Source of the DNA: Pedobacter arcticus A12
Lineage (GTDB): Bacteria; Bacteroidota; Bacteroidia; Sphingobacteriales; Sphingobacteriaceae
Assembly (NCBI RefSeq): GCF_000302595.1
Contig: NZ_JH947126.1
Location: 339,223-403,222, forward strand
DNA: 64,000 nt
Direction: 5' to 3'
Below the pieces are notes generated by a model. It was not told where the DNA came from and did not search any database. It saw only the letters and a program-made list of their open reading frames with translations. The translations under genes and the position numbers were made by a program. Positions 35,259 to 45,378 of this stretch are shown in pieces; position 1 is the first letter of the stretch; each line of letters starts with the position of its first letter.

Positions 35259-38200
35259 TTACGTCTTTATATAAATTTTGCTATCACTATCCTTAATTAC
35301 TAAATATTTAAACCCTGTCATGGTGGCGGTAGTTGGCAAACCGTACATGATCGCATTTCCACTGGTCACCAATGCCGGTGTAGTTGTCGAACTTGACGCC
35401 ACAATTGTACCCGCACTTATATCTACATAACCTTTTGTGTCTTTCGAAACTTTGATTCCTTTACCGCCCGATTCGCCACCAATCATGATATAATCGCTTG
35501 TATCACCTTGTTTTATAAAATTATCATGCAAAACAAAACCGGAGATAGTGCCGCTAACAGCCTCAATGGTATTAGCCACAATTTCCAAGGCGTTGATATA
35601 ATCAGCGTTAATGGTATCGGTAATAATGCCGGGGATAAAATCAGCTTCTAAAACCTTTACACGTACATAATCCGCATTAACAATATTTGCCCGTATATAA
35701 TCAGCATCCAACAGCGTGGTTTTAATTTTACCGCCCTCAATTAATGTACTGCCCAACTTGCTCAGCTCTACAACATCTTGGTAAGCCATGCTCTTTAAAC
35801 TTGCGGTTAAGGCGGTGTAATTGTTCTGTGCGGTTACTGCTAAGGCGTTGGCGGTGTCAATTGCGCTTTGTACGTCTTCGGGGGCTGGCGTCCAGTCGGT
35901 GGCTTTGTTGCCTTTTTCGAGTTTAATGTTTTTGAAATGTAATACTCTAGAAGGTGTAACGCTAGTAATAATAATAGGTTGGTTATTAACTGGCGTTGAG
36001 AAAGTAAAGGAGTATCTTTTAAAATTTGTGGTGAAATTAAAGTCGCCACCGATGTTTCCGCTTCCAAAATATAATGCCGCATGTGATAAATCGACATCAC
36101 TCTTCGCATCAAAAGAGAATGTAAGTTGCGTGTTAAGCAGGTCGTCTGTCAGATTAATATATCTAAAAATCCCTATCGATGAGCCACTAGATAATCGCAG
36201 ATAACCTAAAGTATAATTTATAGAGCCAAATCCGCCATCATTACCGCTCCACCCAGATGTTTCTATATTTTTTCCGAAATAATTCCTCCCCCCAATCTTA
36301 ACCCCATCAACCAGTTGTTGGCTCAATACCGCTGCCGCCGCTTGCGCTGCATCCGCCTTAGTTTGGGCATCAGAAGAAGCCAAGGAAACCGCATTGGCTT
36401 GTGCTACGTTAGCTTTAGATGTTGCGCTTGCATCGGCATAAGATTGCGCACTGGACAAAGTAGCTAACGACTTGGTATCTGTGTAGCCATTAACAACTGC
36501 TTGCACTGCCGTTACTTTTGCGGTGGCATCATCTTTTGCCAATTGAAGTTTTGCAGATACATCCGCAATTCTTGCCAGCTCCTCTGCACTCACTATTCCA
36601 TCAGCGTAAGCTTTGGCAATTTCACGCTCATAAGCTGATTGTGCTGTCGCATAATTTTCTGCCGCCGTTTGTGCCGCCGTTGCTTTTGTTTGGGCATCGG
36701 CGGAAGCGTTACCCTGTGCCGTGTTGGCTTTTGCTGTAGCATCCGCCGCCGCTGCACTTATTGCTGCCGATTGCGCTGCGCTGGCTTTCGCCGTTGCGTC
36801 TGCCTGTGCCTGCGTTGTTGCAGAGGTTATCGCTTCGGTTTTGGCAGTTGCCACCTGTGCAGTAGTTGCTCCGCCAGCGTTTACCAGTATTTGGCTTGCA
36901 TTTATCCTTGCGCTGTCAATAGTGCCACTTTTAATAACTGATGCGCTTAGCTCCAAGGTGTTAATGTAGCCGGCATTAACCACGTTTGCTCTAATGTAAT
37001 CGGCATCCAGCAAAGTGGTTTTTATTTTACCGCCCTCAATTAAAGTACTACCTAATTTGCTCAGCTCTACAACATCTTGGTAAGCCATGCTTTTTAAACT
37101 GGCGGTTAAAGCGTTGTAACTGTTCTGTGCGGTTTGTGCTAAGGCGTTTGCGGTGTCAATTGCGGTTTGTACGTCTTCTGGTGCTGGTGTCCAGTCGGTG
37201 GCTTTGTTGCCGCGTTCTAACTTTATTTTTACAGCGGTTGTGAGTTGTAGGCGCACCAATACAGTTCCGTTGTTTTTGTCGGGTCTAGATGTGTAAGGAT
37301 TCACAATCTGTGTTACCTTGCAATATGGCTCGCCAGTTCTTGTATCTAGGTTGCCCGACCAGTTTGTCCAGCCGTTATCAGCCCATAATGATATAACGCC
37401 ACGCCCCCACATCTGTAAAGTAACCTCTTCGCCATCATTAAACCCCTCGATAAAGTAAGAAGCAAGCGAAGTGGTAATATTTGCTGAATTTAAAATTAAA
37501 TTACGCCCACCAATTTTAACCCCATTAACCAGCTGTTGGCTCAAGACCGCCGCATTCGCTTGCGCCAAGTTGGCTTTAGTTTGTGCATCCGAAGAAGCCA
37601 ACGAAATAGCATTAGCCTCCGCAACATTCGCCAGCACTTGGCTACCTGCAATTGTTTGAGCATTACCGCCAGTTACATGAACTTTACCCTTAACATAAAC
37701 ATTTTGTCCATACAAACCGTAACCGCTCAGCGCCCCTAAATCTGCATCAATAATACCGTCCAATTTCCCTAAACGAACCTTTGTTTTGCCTGTTAAATTA
37801 TCAGAGGTTACGCCGTCTAAAACATCTAGGTAAGGTGCTCCGCTGTCGCTAGCAGTTAAGTATAATAAACCTTGGCGGTCTGCATCGGTGGTATTACCAA
37901 AGCGTACAACTGTATCGCCCGGTGCGGGAATGCCTGCGCCAACTTTACCAGCTTTTACAATGGTAAACGTACCGCTACCAACTGCCGTTATTTGTGCAAA
38001 ATAATATTTAACCGCAGTGCCGTTAAAAACTTGGCAACGCACCAAATCATTAACTTGAAATGGAACGGCAACGGTGTTTTCGCCTGTGTCAATGGTGCAA
38101 TCGTAGCCGTCTATAGTTTCGGTTACGGTGTCAATTTTTATGGTATCCGTTACAGCTAAAGCGCCATTTGTGCCACTGATTTTATTTAAAACCAACTCGT

Positions 38201-39965
38201 AAACATTGAACTCTTTGCGTACGGTTAAATTGTCAAAAGTTGCATTTCCGTATTCGTCAATTCTAAATCCGCTCCCAAGCGCACCGCTAACAAAAGATGG
38301 TGAGCTAATGGATTTGAAGCGAACATCGTCGTTAACTCTAACCGGCTGATCTAAGTAGTCGGCAAAATCCCGCCCGTCCCATTTATCGGCATCTAAGGCG
38401 TAATCGGCTAAATCGGCGTGTAGTGCGTTGGTTGCTAAATCGGCTAAGCCTGCTTTTATTTTTTGACCTGCTAGGTACAAATAGCCTTCGCTTTCGCTCA
38501 ATCGGTTTAAAAAAATGTTTTTGCGTAGCTGGTTAATATCGAGCAAACCGCTACTTTCTAACAATTGTAAAGTGCGTTTTTGCTGTTGGTACTGGCGGAT
38601 AATCTCGTTTGCGCCAATGGTATCGCTCCACACGATGTTGGTGTATAAATCGGGGTTTTGTAAGTCTCTGGTATATTTTGCGATTCTCAACTCGCTGTTG
38701 ATGCCTATCTGATTATCCAACAAAATAGCGGTAGTGCCTAAAACTACATCGATGTTGTTCGCCTTCATAAATAGCGTATCGGTAACGGCGGAGTAAGCTA
38801 ATTGAAACTTTGGGTCGCTACCCTTATCGTAATGGATTTGCGCCGTATCTTTCAATAGTTGTTCGGCAGCCGTTACGTAAGAGGTAGGCATAATTATATC
38901 AATCAACACGTATTTATCGCCGATGCCTGGGCGCAAGGTGTTGCTCGGAATATCCAAGTTAGTTTCCTCGGTATTTTTGTTGATGGTTATGCGCTTGGTG
39001 GCGTGGTTGTAATTTCCGATTGTAAATGTGTAGCCCGCCAGTTGCCCTGTGTTGAAAGCGATTTTAGCATCGCCAACGGGCGAGGCTTGCTCATTTATAT
39101 CAAAATCTAAGGCGGTATCAAAAAGATACATCCAATTGTCATCGCCAGCGGTAACGCCTGTTACTGTGCCCTCACGTTTTGGGAAAATATCGGTAAACTC
39201 TTCGTTGTCCTCGGCAAAGCCATACATCGCCACCTTTGCAGGGTCTTCTAAAAAGTAATCGCCACCGGGCATCAATAAGGCATCCGAGCCGTAGCCAGTT
39301 GGTAAGTTGGTTGAGCCACCACGCACATAAAGGCGGGTAAAAATATTAATGTCGGTTTTGTTTTGGCGGGTAACGCTGTTTAAACCTTTGCCCTTGCCAT
39401 ATTCAAACGTATATCCACTACTTACCTCACGTTTGGTCAAATGGACAACTTGGTTATCAATCCAAAGTTCGGTTTCAAAAACTTGCGCCAGCTGGTGTAA
39501 AACCTGCAAGCAGTTTTGTTTGTTAAACGGAAGGTTTTTGTAATCGGTATCATCTACCACGCCAACCGTCCACCCGGGCGATTGACGATTTGCATTTTGA
39601 ACTGCCAGCGTAACAAAAGTTAAGGCGTTCCCCATTAAGGAAAAATCTTGCTCCAACAAATCGTTAGCCGGATTAAGGAATTGGTAAGATGCCTTCGCCA
39701 AATCATACCAATGCGCCTCTAACTGAACTTTATAAATATAGTGTCGGTTTCCCTCTTTGGTTACGGTCGGGGTACGGTTAATTTTATACTTTTTGCCGTA
39801 AACCATGCAAAAATCATTGATCCTAAAATCAATATATTCGGGCAGTTCAAACGCCATATCTACCACGTCCGCACCCATTGCCTCGGGGCTTTGTGATCCT
39901 GTTGGGTAGACTTCTTTTATTAGTAAGTCTGCTCCGCTGGTTGGTCTGTAGAATTGGTATAGCAT
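35259..39965 (-). CDS. Large tail protein (tail tip/receptor-binding type)
   Basis: A 1568-residue protein. The first ~450 residues resemble a tail hub/baseplate domain (MLYQFYRPTSGADLLI ... VVHLTKREVSSGYTFEYG). The rest is Ala/Gln-rich heptad repeats (AQANA, AQSAA, ASADAQTKA) and carbohydrate-binding-like modules beginning KIGGRN. A block of about 80 residues (DWTPAPEDV ... LLDADYIRA) occurs twice. It should form the distal tail fibre or spike and contact the host surface. It is the last tail gene, as in siphoviruses. Confidence 0.75.
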   Translation of the reverse strand: MLYQFYRPTSGADLLIKEVYPTGSQSPEAMGADVVDMAFELPEYIDFRINDFCMVYGKKYKINRTPTVTKEGNRHYIYKVQLEAHWYDLAKASYQFLNPANDLLEQDFSLMGNALTFVTLAVQNANRQSPGWTVGVVDDTDYKNLPFNKQNCLQVLHQLAQVFETELWIDNQVVHLTKREVSSGYTFEYGKGKGLNSVTRQNKTDINIFTRLYVRGGSTNLPTGYGSDALLMPGGDYFLEDPAKVAMYGFAEDNEEFTDIFPKREGTVTGVTAGDDNWMYLFDTALDFDINEQASPVGDAKIAFNTGQLAGYTFTIGNYNHATKRITINKNTEETNLDIPSNTLRPGIGDKYVLIDIIMPTSYVTAAEQLLKDTAQIHYDKGSDPKFQLAYSAVTDTLFMKANNIDVVLGTTAILLDNQIGINSELRIAKYTRDLQNPDLYTNIVWSDTIGANEIIRQYQQQKRTLQLLESSGLLDINQLRKNIFLNRLSESEGYLYLAGQKIKAGLADLATNALHADLADYALDADKWDGRDFADYLDQPVRVNDDVRFKSISSPSFVSGALGSGFRIDEYGNATFDNLTVRKEFNVYELVLNKISGTNGALAVTDTIKIDTVTETIDGYDCTIDTGENTVAVPFQVNDLVRCQVFNGTAVKYYFAQITAVGSGTFTIVKAGKVGAGIPAPGDTVVRFGNTTDADRQGLLYLTASDSGAPYLDVLDGVTSDNLTGKTKVRLGKLDGIIDADLGALSGYGLYGQNVYVKGKVHVTGGNAQTIAGSQVLANVAEANAISLASSDAQTKANLAQANAAVLSQQLVNGVKIGGRNLILNSANITTSLASYFIEGFNDGEEVTLQMWGRGVISLWADNGWTNWSGNLDTRTGEPYCKVTQIVNPYTSRPDKNNGTVLVRLQLTTAVKIKLERGNKATDWTPAPEDVQTAIDTANALAQTAQNSYNALTASLKSMAYQDVVELSKLGSTLIEGGKIKTTLLDADYIRANVVNAGYINTLELSASVIKSGTIDSARINASQILVNAGGATTAQVATAKTEAITSATTQAQADATAKASAAQSAAISAAAADATAKANTAQGNASADAQTKATAAQTAAENYATAQSAYEREIAKAYADGIVSAEELARIADVSAKLQLAKDDATAKVTAVQAVVNGYTDTKSLATLSSAQSYADASATSKANVAQANAVSLASSDAQTKADAAQAAAAVLSQQLVDGVKIGGRNYFGKNIETSGWSGNDGGFGSINYTLGYLRLSSGSSIGIFRYINLTDDLLNTQLTFSFDAKSDVDLSHAALYFGSGNIGGDFNFTTNFKRYSFTFSTPVNNQPIIITSVTPSRVLHFKNIKLEKGNKATDWTPAPEDVQSAIDTANALAVTAQNNYTALTASLKSMAYQDVVELSKLGSTLIEGGKIKTTLLDADYIRANIVNADYVRVKVLEADFIPGIITDTINADYINALEIVANTIEAVSGTISGFVLHDNFIKQGDTSDYIMIGGESGGKGIKVSKDTKGYVDISAGTIVASSSTTTPALVTSGNAIMYGLPTTATMTGFKYLVIKDSDSKIYIKT

Positions 39966-40054
39966 TTAGTTTGTTAGTTTTAAAGTGATTTCACAGATTT
40001 AAGGATTTCACAGATTTTTTTTTGTTAGGCTCTTGATACTTTCTACTTTTTACT

Positions 40055-40465
40055 TTAAACTATCGGTGTATTCAACTGTGGAAAATCATCAGCGCAAACG
40101 AGTGTAAATGATGCGTAATAATCATCGCCTTTAAAATTGGTGGTATCGGTATAAACCAAATCGAACTGGCGGTTAATATCCAAGCACTTTAAATTGAACC
40201 TACCGTTTAACATCATAGCGTTAAAAGCCGTACGCTTGGCTACAAAATCGGCAACGGTTGAGCCTATTAATAAAACAGGAATGTTGATCACTGCGCTTTC
40301 GTAAACCCTGGCCGCCAAGTCTCTTTCTGTACCGTGTTCATCTTTCCAGTTGTTAACCAGCGTGTCCTTAGGTTTAGGCAATTTCAAAAGCTCGCTATAT
40401 ACGCCCTCTAAAATGGTTATGCCTAGGGTTTCGGTTGGTATGTCGTTAATTTTGAAGTTTGTCAT
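40055..40465 (-). CDS. Distal tail-like protein
   Basis: A 136-residue protein between the tape measure and the large tail protein. Its position and its beta-rich segments (FKINDIPTETLGITILEG, YYASFTLVCADDF) fit a small distal-tail or tail-hub adaptor. No definitive motif is seen. Intergenic copies of CACAGATTTTAGG-type repeats flank it. Confidence 0.5.
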   Translation of the reverse strand: MTNFKINDIPTETLGITILEGVYSELLKLPKPKDTLVNNWKDEHGTERDLAARVYESAVINIPVLLIGSTVADFVAKRTAFNAMMLNGRFNLKCLDINRQFDLVYTDTTNFKGDDYYASFTLVCADDFPQLNTPIV

Positions 40466-40553
40466 GTGATTACACAGATTTTAGGATTACACAGATTTTT
40501 GTTAGGCTTTGCAGGTTGTCTTTATTCTTGGCTCTTTCCATCTCTGCTCCTTT

Positions 40554-43500
40554 TTAAGGGCCGCCAACCGCTCGCACTCCGTTGGAGCTATTTGCCATTT
40601 TTGTGATACCTTCCTCAATTGCTTTTAACCTATCGGTATTGTTAGCCGTCCGTAATGTGTTCGATGCTATTTCCATTTGTGTTAAATGCTGGGTTTTTAG
40701 CATGGCTAACTGTTCGCTTCCGCTGAGGGCTATCTTGCCGAAACCTTCCCGCTGGATGCCGTTGCTTTCAATTACTGCCAAGCGCATCCCGCCAATGTTT
40801 CCGCTTAATACGTCGGCTTGGTTGGCGGTAATGTTTTGAACGTTGCCACGGATGGTGTTTGGGTTTGAGTTGGGATCAGCCCCACCAATTTTAGTCCCGG
40901 TTATCGACTGTAAATCGTCGAACTGTTTTTTAGCATCTTCGCCGAGCTTTAAAAAGAGTGCTTTCAAATTTTCCTTTTCGGTGGCATCCAATACGCCTCC
41001 GCTTTGGGCATCCTCTGCAAATTTTTTATAAAAGTCCTGCATTGATGATTTTAAAACATTGTCTTTAAAAATGCTCAATGCCGCATCGCTCATTACATCC
41101 TCAAAGAAATCGGCAAAATCTTGGGCGCTGGTTTTACCGTCTTTAAACATCTGCACAATACTATCCGTAAGTGCATCGGCGGTTGTGCCTGTGAAGATTT
41201 CGGCCGCCTGTTTGGCAACATCTTCTAAGGCCGCTGCAACATCACCACCCTCTTCTTTCAGCTTTTTAAGTTGCTCGAATAAATCTTTTGCGCCTGCGGT
41301 TAGTTTGCCCTGTGTGTAAAGTTGCTCCAGCTGATTATAATCTTTACCGGCAAGGCTATCGTAACTATAAGTTGTTTTGGCTTTTCGTACCCATGTGCCG
41401 TGTTTGTACTCGCTACCAGTAATTGATTGCTCTTTTTGGAGCTTACGCATGATGGTGTCATACTCTTTTTGAATATCACCACTTTGCGACTTTAAAAGGG
41501 CGTATTCTTTTTGCAGTCCCGAAATTCTGTCGGCTTGTGCTTTCGCACTTTCCCGCTCACGCGAACGCAAGAGTGCTTGGTATTCGCGTTCGCCTTTTAT
41601 GGCATCGTCGTAAAATTTCTTTTGCTCTGCCCTGGCCGCCGCCGCCGCGGCCTTTAAATTTTTGAAATAACCAACAACGGCTTTACCAACGCTAAACGCG
41701 GCGCCAACAATTCCAAGCCCTGCCGTTATTTGTCCGCCTGTATCGCCGTCGTCCTTGGCTTTCTGATAGTCTTTTAAACTTGTGCCTACCTGTTTGACGT
41801 TTGATAAAACGTTCGCCAATAAGCCCAAACTGTCACCTAGCTGACCGTTAAAATCAGAGGCAAAACCAGCCATTTGCCCAACTGCCGTTGCGGCCTTTTC
41901 TATACCGGTATAAAACTTATCTGTTACAGATTTATCCGTGGCTTTTAATGCTTTTTTTATCTGATCGGCGTACTCTTTTGAAATATCACCGGTTTTAACC
42001 ATGCCATTTAAAACAGTAGTTAAACTTTTGATGACTTCTTTTGCGCTCTTTCTGCTGAGCTCTTCAAAACCAGAGAAAAGAGGTTCAAAAACTTTAAGCT
42101 TCTTTATTTGATCATCGTTTAATTTATCATTTTCGGCTTTTAGGGCTTCATCCAGCACCGCCGCTCTTTTGGCATATTCGTCTGCTGGGAGCGTTAGCAA
42201 ATCGCCTTTTAGTTTGGCATATTTATCGGCAATGGCTTGCTTTTTTATCTCGTAGGTTTCGGAGGCTTTTAAGGCGTCGGCAAAGTCTTTATCCCTTTTA
42301 TCCTTTTCATTTTTTGCCGTGGCATCTGCAACGTCATCAATTATTTTTTTCCTGTCTTTTTCGCCACCATTTAAAGTTTTGCCGTCAAACTGCTTTTGCA
42401 AGTCCTGTACTTTTTGCAGATAGGTTTTTGTAACATCAATTTCGTCTTTGTAGCGTTCGTTGGCTTTTTCCTTGCCGAATTCTAATTTATAGGCTTCGTA
42501 ATCGGTATAAAGTTGTTTTTGTTTATCAAGCTCCGTTTTAATAGCTACGGTTTTTTGTTGATAGGTTGCGTCAGCTATTGCGCCATCTTCAGCGCCCTTT
42601 AGTTTACTTCCGTCAACCTTAAATTTGTTTTTAGGGTCAGCGTTAAACTTAGTAACCTCGTCGCTAATTTTCTTGAACTTGTCTTTTATCGCTTGTATTT
42701 CTTCCTCGTTTTTGGTTAAGGTTTTGCGGTTAGCACCTGCGTTTAAATCGTCGACACGGGTTTGGAGTGCCGCCATAGCTTTTAATGCTTGTGCAGCTGC
42801 GCTTGCAAATTTTTTGCCGTCTTTATCGGGGTTTGTCAGCTCATCAAAGCTGAGTGAGTTCTTTTTAGCAAAGTTTTTAATATCATTATCAGTCTCTAAA
42901 ATCAGCTTTTCAAATGCTTTTGCTTTAGCAACAAAAGGCGCTTTTTCTCTATCCCTATTGCCTTGCGCCGCTTTTTTAAATAATGCTTGGGCCCCAGCGC
43001 CCCCGTTTTTTAACCCGCTATTGATATAACCGCCCGCATCGTCATCACTTTTAGCATCAACCTTTGCTTGCTCTGCAATTTGCTCTTGATAAAGAGACAA
43101 AAGCGCAGCAGCCTTAGCCTTTTTAAACATCAATTGGATATACGCATCCCCGTTTTTAATGGTGCGCTCTTCGGCAACGTTGATGTCGTTTGTAAAGCCT
43201 AAAGTTTTCCCTATTTTATCGTTGTAAAGTTTTAACGCCTCTGTTTTGGTAATTACTCCTTTACGGGCTTGCTCAAAAGCTTGCTTTTGCAAATCAATTT
43301 CAATGGTTGCTTTTCCGCTGGCTTCACCAGCTTGCCCCATTTTATCGGCTAAATCTTTTTGCGCCTGTTCGGTGTCTGAAAGTTTAAGTCCGAGTAGATC
43401 AAGCGAAACAATATATTTTATAATGGGTTCGGAAGCGAAAGCTAAAATTCCAGCAACGCCAAAGCCTGGCAATAGATATGCAAGTTGTCTCACTGCGCCC

Positions 43501-44075
43501 CAAGCTTTACCTAAATAGTTTGTACTGCCTTTTATTGCATTCCCCAGTTCGTCAAATCCTTTTTTGCCTACGTTTTTGGTACGGGTAATTTGCACCTCTG
43601 TTTCCTGAAGCTTCCGGTTGTATTGCTCTATAAACTTTGGGTCTGATGATTTTGCAGAAGCCTGCGCATAATATTTCTGCAATGCAATCAGCCTGTTGAG
43701 TTTACCTATAGGTTTTTCTAAAGCAATGGCTTCTTTATTTCCAAACTCATCAAAACCAACACGCCCAGCGTTTTTTAGCTGGTTAAGCTTTTCGGTGGTT
43801 TCCTCAATTCTGCGATTATAACGGGCTATGGCGGTAACATCGTTGCTTTTATCTTTTAGCTGATTGAGTTCCTTTAAGTAAGTGTTTTGTTCTTCAATTA
43901 AACCGTTTTGATTAGCGTAGGATTTAGAAAGCTCATTTATTTTATTGGCAACCCGCTTAGTTTGCGCCTCTACGGTATCTCCGACACCCGTGGCGATACG
44001 CTCGCTCACGGCAGCATCTGTCTTAAACTTATCGTTTTCAATCGGAAATTCAACTCCTATACTAAGATTTTCCAT
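40554..44075 (-). CDS. Tail tape measure protein
   Basis: A 1173-residue protein, the length expected for a tape measure. Long charged coiled coils occupy the N-terminal ~190 residues and much of the middle. A hydrophobic segment (LAYLLPGFGVAGILAFASEP) lies near residue 205, and a second weakly hydrophobic region near 770. It fixes tail length and passes through the tail tube. It overlaps the frameshift-product ORF by 14 bp, as tape measure genes usually follow the tail chaperone. Confidence 0.88.
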   Translation of the reverse strand: MENLSIGVEFPIENDKFKTDAAVSERIATGVGDTVEAQTKRVANKINELSKSYANQNGLIEEQNTYLKELNQLKDKSNDVTAIARYNRRIEETTEKLNQLKNAGRVGFDEFGNKEAIALEKPIGKLNRLIALQKYYAQASAKSSDPKFIEQYNRKLQETEVQITRTKNVGKKGFDELGNAIKGSTNYLGKAWGAVRQLAYLLPGFGVAGILAFASEPIIKYIVSLDLLGLKLSDTEQAQKDLADKMGQAGEASGKATIEIDLQKQAFEQARKGVITKTEALKLYNDKIGKTLGFTNDINVAEERTIKNGDAYIQLMFKKAKAAALLSLYQEQIAEQAKVDAKSDDDAGGYINSGLKNGGAGAQALFKKAAQGNRDREKAPFVAKAKAFEKLILETDNDIKNFAKKNSLSFDELTNPDKDGKKFASAAAQALKAMAALQTRVDDLNAGANRKTLTKNEEEIQAIKDKFKKISDEVTKFNADPKNKFKVDGSKLKGAEDGAIADATYQQKTVAIKTELDKQKQLYTDYEAYKLEFGKEKANERYKDEIDVTKTYLQKVQDLQKQFDGKTLNGGEKDRKKIIDDVADATAKNEKDKRDKDFADALKASETYEIKKQAIADKYAKLKGDLLTLPADEYAKRAAVLDEALKAENDKLNDDQIKKLKVFEPLFSGFEELSRKSAKEVIKSLTTVLNGMVKTGDISKEYADQIKKALKATDKSVTDKFYTGIEKAATAVGQMAGFASDFNGQLGDSLGLLANVLSNVKQVGTSLKDYQKAKDDGDTGGQITAGLGIVGAAFSVGKAVVGYFKNLKAAAAAARAEQKKFYDDAIKGEREYQALLRSRERESAKAQADRISGLQKEYALLKSQSGDIQKEYDTIMRKLQKEQSITGSEYKHGTWVRKAKTTYSYDSLAGKDYNQLEQLYTQGKLTAGAKDLFEQLKKLKEEGGDVAAALEDVAKQAAEIFTGTTADALTDSIVQMFKDGKTSAQDFADFFEDVMSDAALSIFKDNVLKSSMQDFYKKFAEDAQSGGVLDATEKENLKALFLKLGEDAKKQFDDLQSITGTKIGGADPNSNPNTIRGNVQNITANQADVLSGNIGGMRLAVIESNGIQREGFGKIALSGSEQLAMLKTQHLTQMEIASNTLRTANNTDRLKAIEEGITKMANSSNGVRAVGGP

Positions 44076-44265
44076 AATTCCTTTTCATCATTGCCAAGGT
44101 TTCGTCTTTTGTGCCTTTTTTAACCTGTTTTGGTTTTTTTCGGAGACCTGGCGCATCGGCAAGCATCATTTGTATTTGCGCCCAGCTTACCTTCCAAAGT
44201 ATGTAATGCACCGTCCAGCCGGTGTCCTGTGCTATTTTGTAAATCAGTCCGAAGGGGCTATTCAT
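44062..44265 (-). CDS. Tail assembly chaperone extension (GT-type frameshift product)
   Basis: A 67-residue ORF directly after the 160-residue chaperone-like gene and before the tape measure. It has an ATG, but its frame is open upstream into the preceding gene in the -1 frame. A shift at the A-rich site around 44291-44300 (GGCCAAAAAG on the minus strand) would fuse it to the upstream protein. This is the standard siphovirus G/GT arrangement. The alternative is independent translation from its own ATG. Confidence 0.6.
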   Translation of the reverse strand: MNSPFGLIYKIAQDTGWTVHYILWKVSWAQIQMMLADAPGLRKKPKQVKKGTKDETLAMMKRNYGKS

Positions 44266-44276
44266 GCCACCGGCTT

Positions 44277-44759
44277 CTAACTCCCCTTCGCTTTTTGGCC
44301 CAGCATCGGAGCGGTCAGCCTCATCCCCCTGATGTATCTGGTAGTAGTCATAAAATCCGCAAGCCCGCCGTAGGTAATTATTATGTCCATTAGCGTGGTT
44401 ATTGCCTTTTCTCCCAAACTTTCGCGTAAGTAAAACGCCAAAATCTTTGTAAAAAACCAGCCCAAAAGCCAGTTGTTTATAATTGAGCAGGCTACGGCTT
44501 TATGTATGCTTTTCCCGTGTGTTGCCATTAGTACCAAGGCTTCCTCGGTGCTAATATCTTGCAGTTGTGCCCGGCTTATTCCTGTTTGCAAGTAGTATAT
44601 GCTTGCCCTGTGGATAGTGCCTGCGTGTAGTTGGCGTAGTGTTAGGGTAATGGTTTTTTTGCCAAACATTCGCAAAAACAAAGGGGCGTGGGCTTTTACC
44701 TTCACGCCCCTTTGTAATAAGGTATTGGCCACATGCAGTTCTGTATGCAGTTGCTCCAT
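44277..44759 (-). CDS. Tail assembly chaperone (G-type)
   Basis: A 160-residue mostly helical protein between the tail tube and tape measure genes, the usual place of gpG-like chaperones. The C terminus (MLGQKAKGS) contains a possible slippery site, allowing a -1 fusion to the next ORF. It has a central helix-rich segment (NNWLLGWFFTKILAFYLRE). It would bind and fold the tape measure. The family call rests mainly on position. Confidence 0.6.
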   Translation of the reverse strand: MEQLHTELHVANTLLQRGVKVKAHAPLFLRMFGKKTITLTLRQLHAGTIHRASIYYLQTGISRAQLQDISTEEALVLMATHGKSIHKAVACSIINNWLLGWFFTKILAFYLRESLGEKAITTLMDIIITYGGLADFMTTTRYIRGMRLTAPMLGQKAKGS

Positions 44760-44768
44760 TGTTATGGC

Positions 44769-45269
44769 TTATACCGCAGGTGCATCAGTCCATGCCATCA
44801 CGAAAACATCTTCAAACCCAGGATCAAGGATTGAACCGCTTACCTCCATTAAATTGATGTCTGCATCAGACGCTTTAACATTGGCTTTTGTAAAGCAATC
44901 CGTTTTAGGGATGGTAACAATAGAGCCGTCCTCTAGCGTAAAGCGCAGCGCCTTAATTAGCCCAGTTTTTACCCTTGGTGGATGCCAAGTATCTACAGTT
45001 TCAACCGTTGTTTTTGTACCGCCTATCCAAAGTACTTTATTGGTAGCGCTTAAATCCATCAAAGAAAATTTGATAGTTAAACCTGCCGCCTTTTGCCTTA
45101 CCAATTTTGGGCTGGCTTCACCCTGCTTAAAGTGTTCTGTTTTTGTAGGGTCAGCCTCTTCTAACGTAAAGGTGTCTTTATAAACATCCATTTCTGCCCA
45201 TCCGGCAACAGTGCCATCTACATTGCTGTAAACGCCTACCTCTGCTTTTGTAACTCCGTAACTTAACAT
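44769..45269 (-). CDS. Major tail tube protein
   Basis: A 166-residue protein with the composition and size of siphovirus tail tube subunits: N-terminal YGVTKAEVGVYSNVDG, central strand region KLVRQKAAGLTIKFSLMDL, and a final SGSILDPGFEDVFVMAW. It precedes the tail chaperones, matching the order tube-chaperone-tape measure. Hexamers should stack around the tape measure to form a long non-contractile tail. Confidence 0.7.
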   Translation of the reverse strand: MLSYGVTKAEVGVYSNVDGTVAGWAEMDVYKDTFTLEEADPTKTEHFKQGEASPKLVRQKAAGLTIKFSLMDLSATNKVLWIGGTKTTVETVDTWHPPRVKTGLIKALRFTLEDGSIVTIPKTDCFTKANVKASDADINLMEVSGSILDPGFEDVFVMAWTDAPAV

Positions 45270-45324
45270 CGTTCGTTATTTTTAATGATTAATTATTTGA
45301 TTTTTTTGATAGTATTAAGATGCT

Positions 45325-45369
45325 AGTATCAAGTATCAAGAGCCTTGCAACGTCTTGATACTTGATACT
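45325..45369. terminator. Stem-loop between a lysis-side gene and the tail tube gene
   Basis: A perfect 17-bp inverted repeat (arms AGTATCAAGTATCAAGA and its complement) with an 11-base loop. It may act as a terminator or RNA-stability element and resembles the repeat-derived intergenic sequences seen elsewhere in the window. Confidence 0.55.
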
Positions 45370-45378
45370 GAACGCTTG

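Noticed and set aside
36639-36941. Cys-rich 100-codon plus-strand ORF
   Set aside because: It is the antisense shadow of Ala-rich coiled-coil repeats in the large tail protein.
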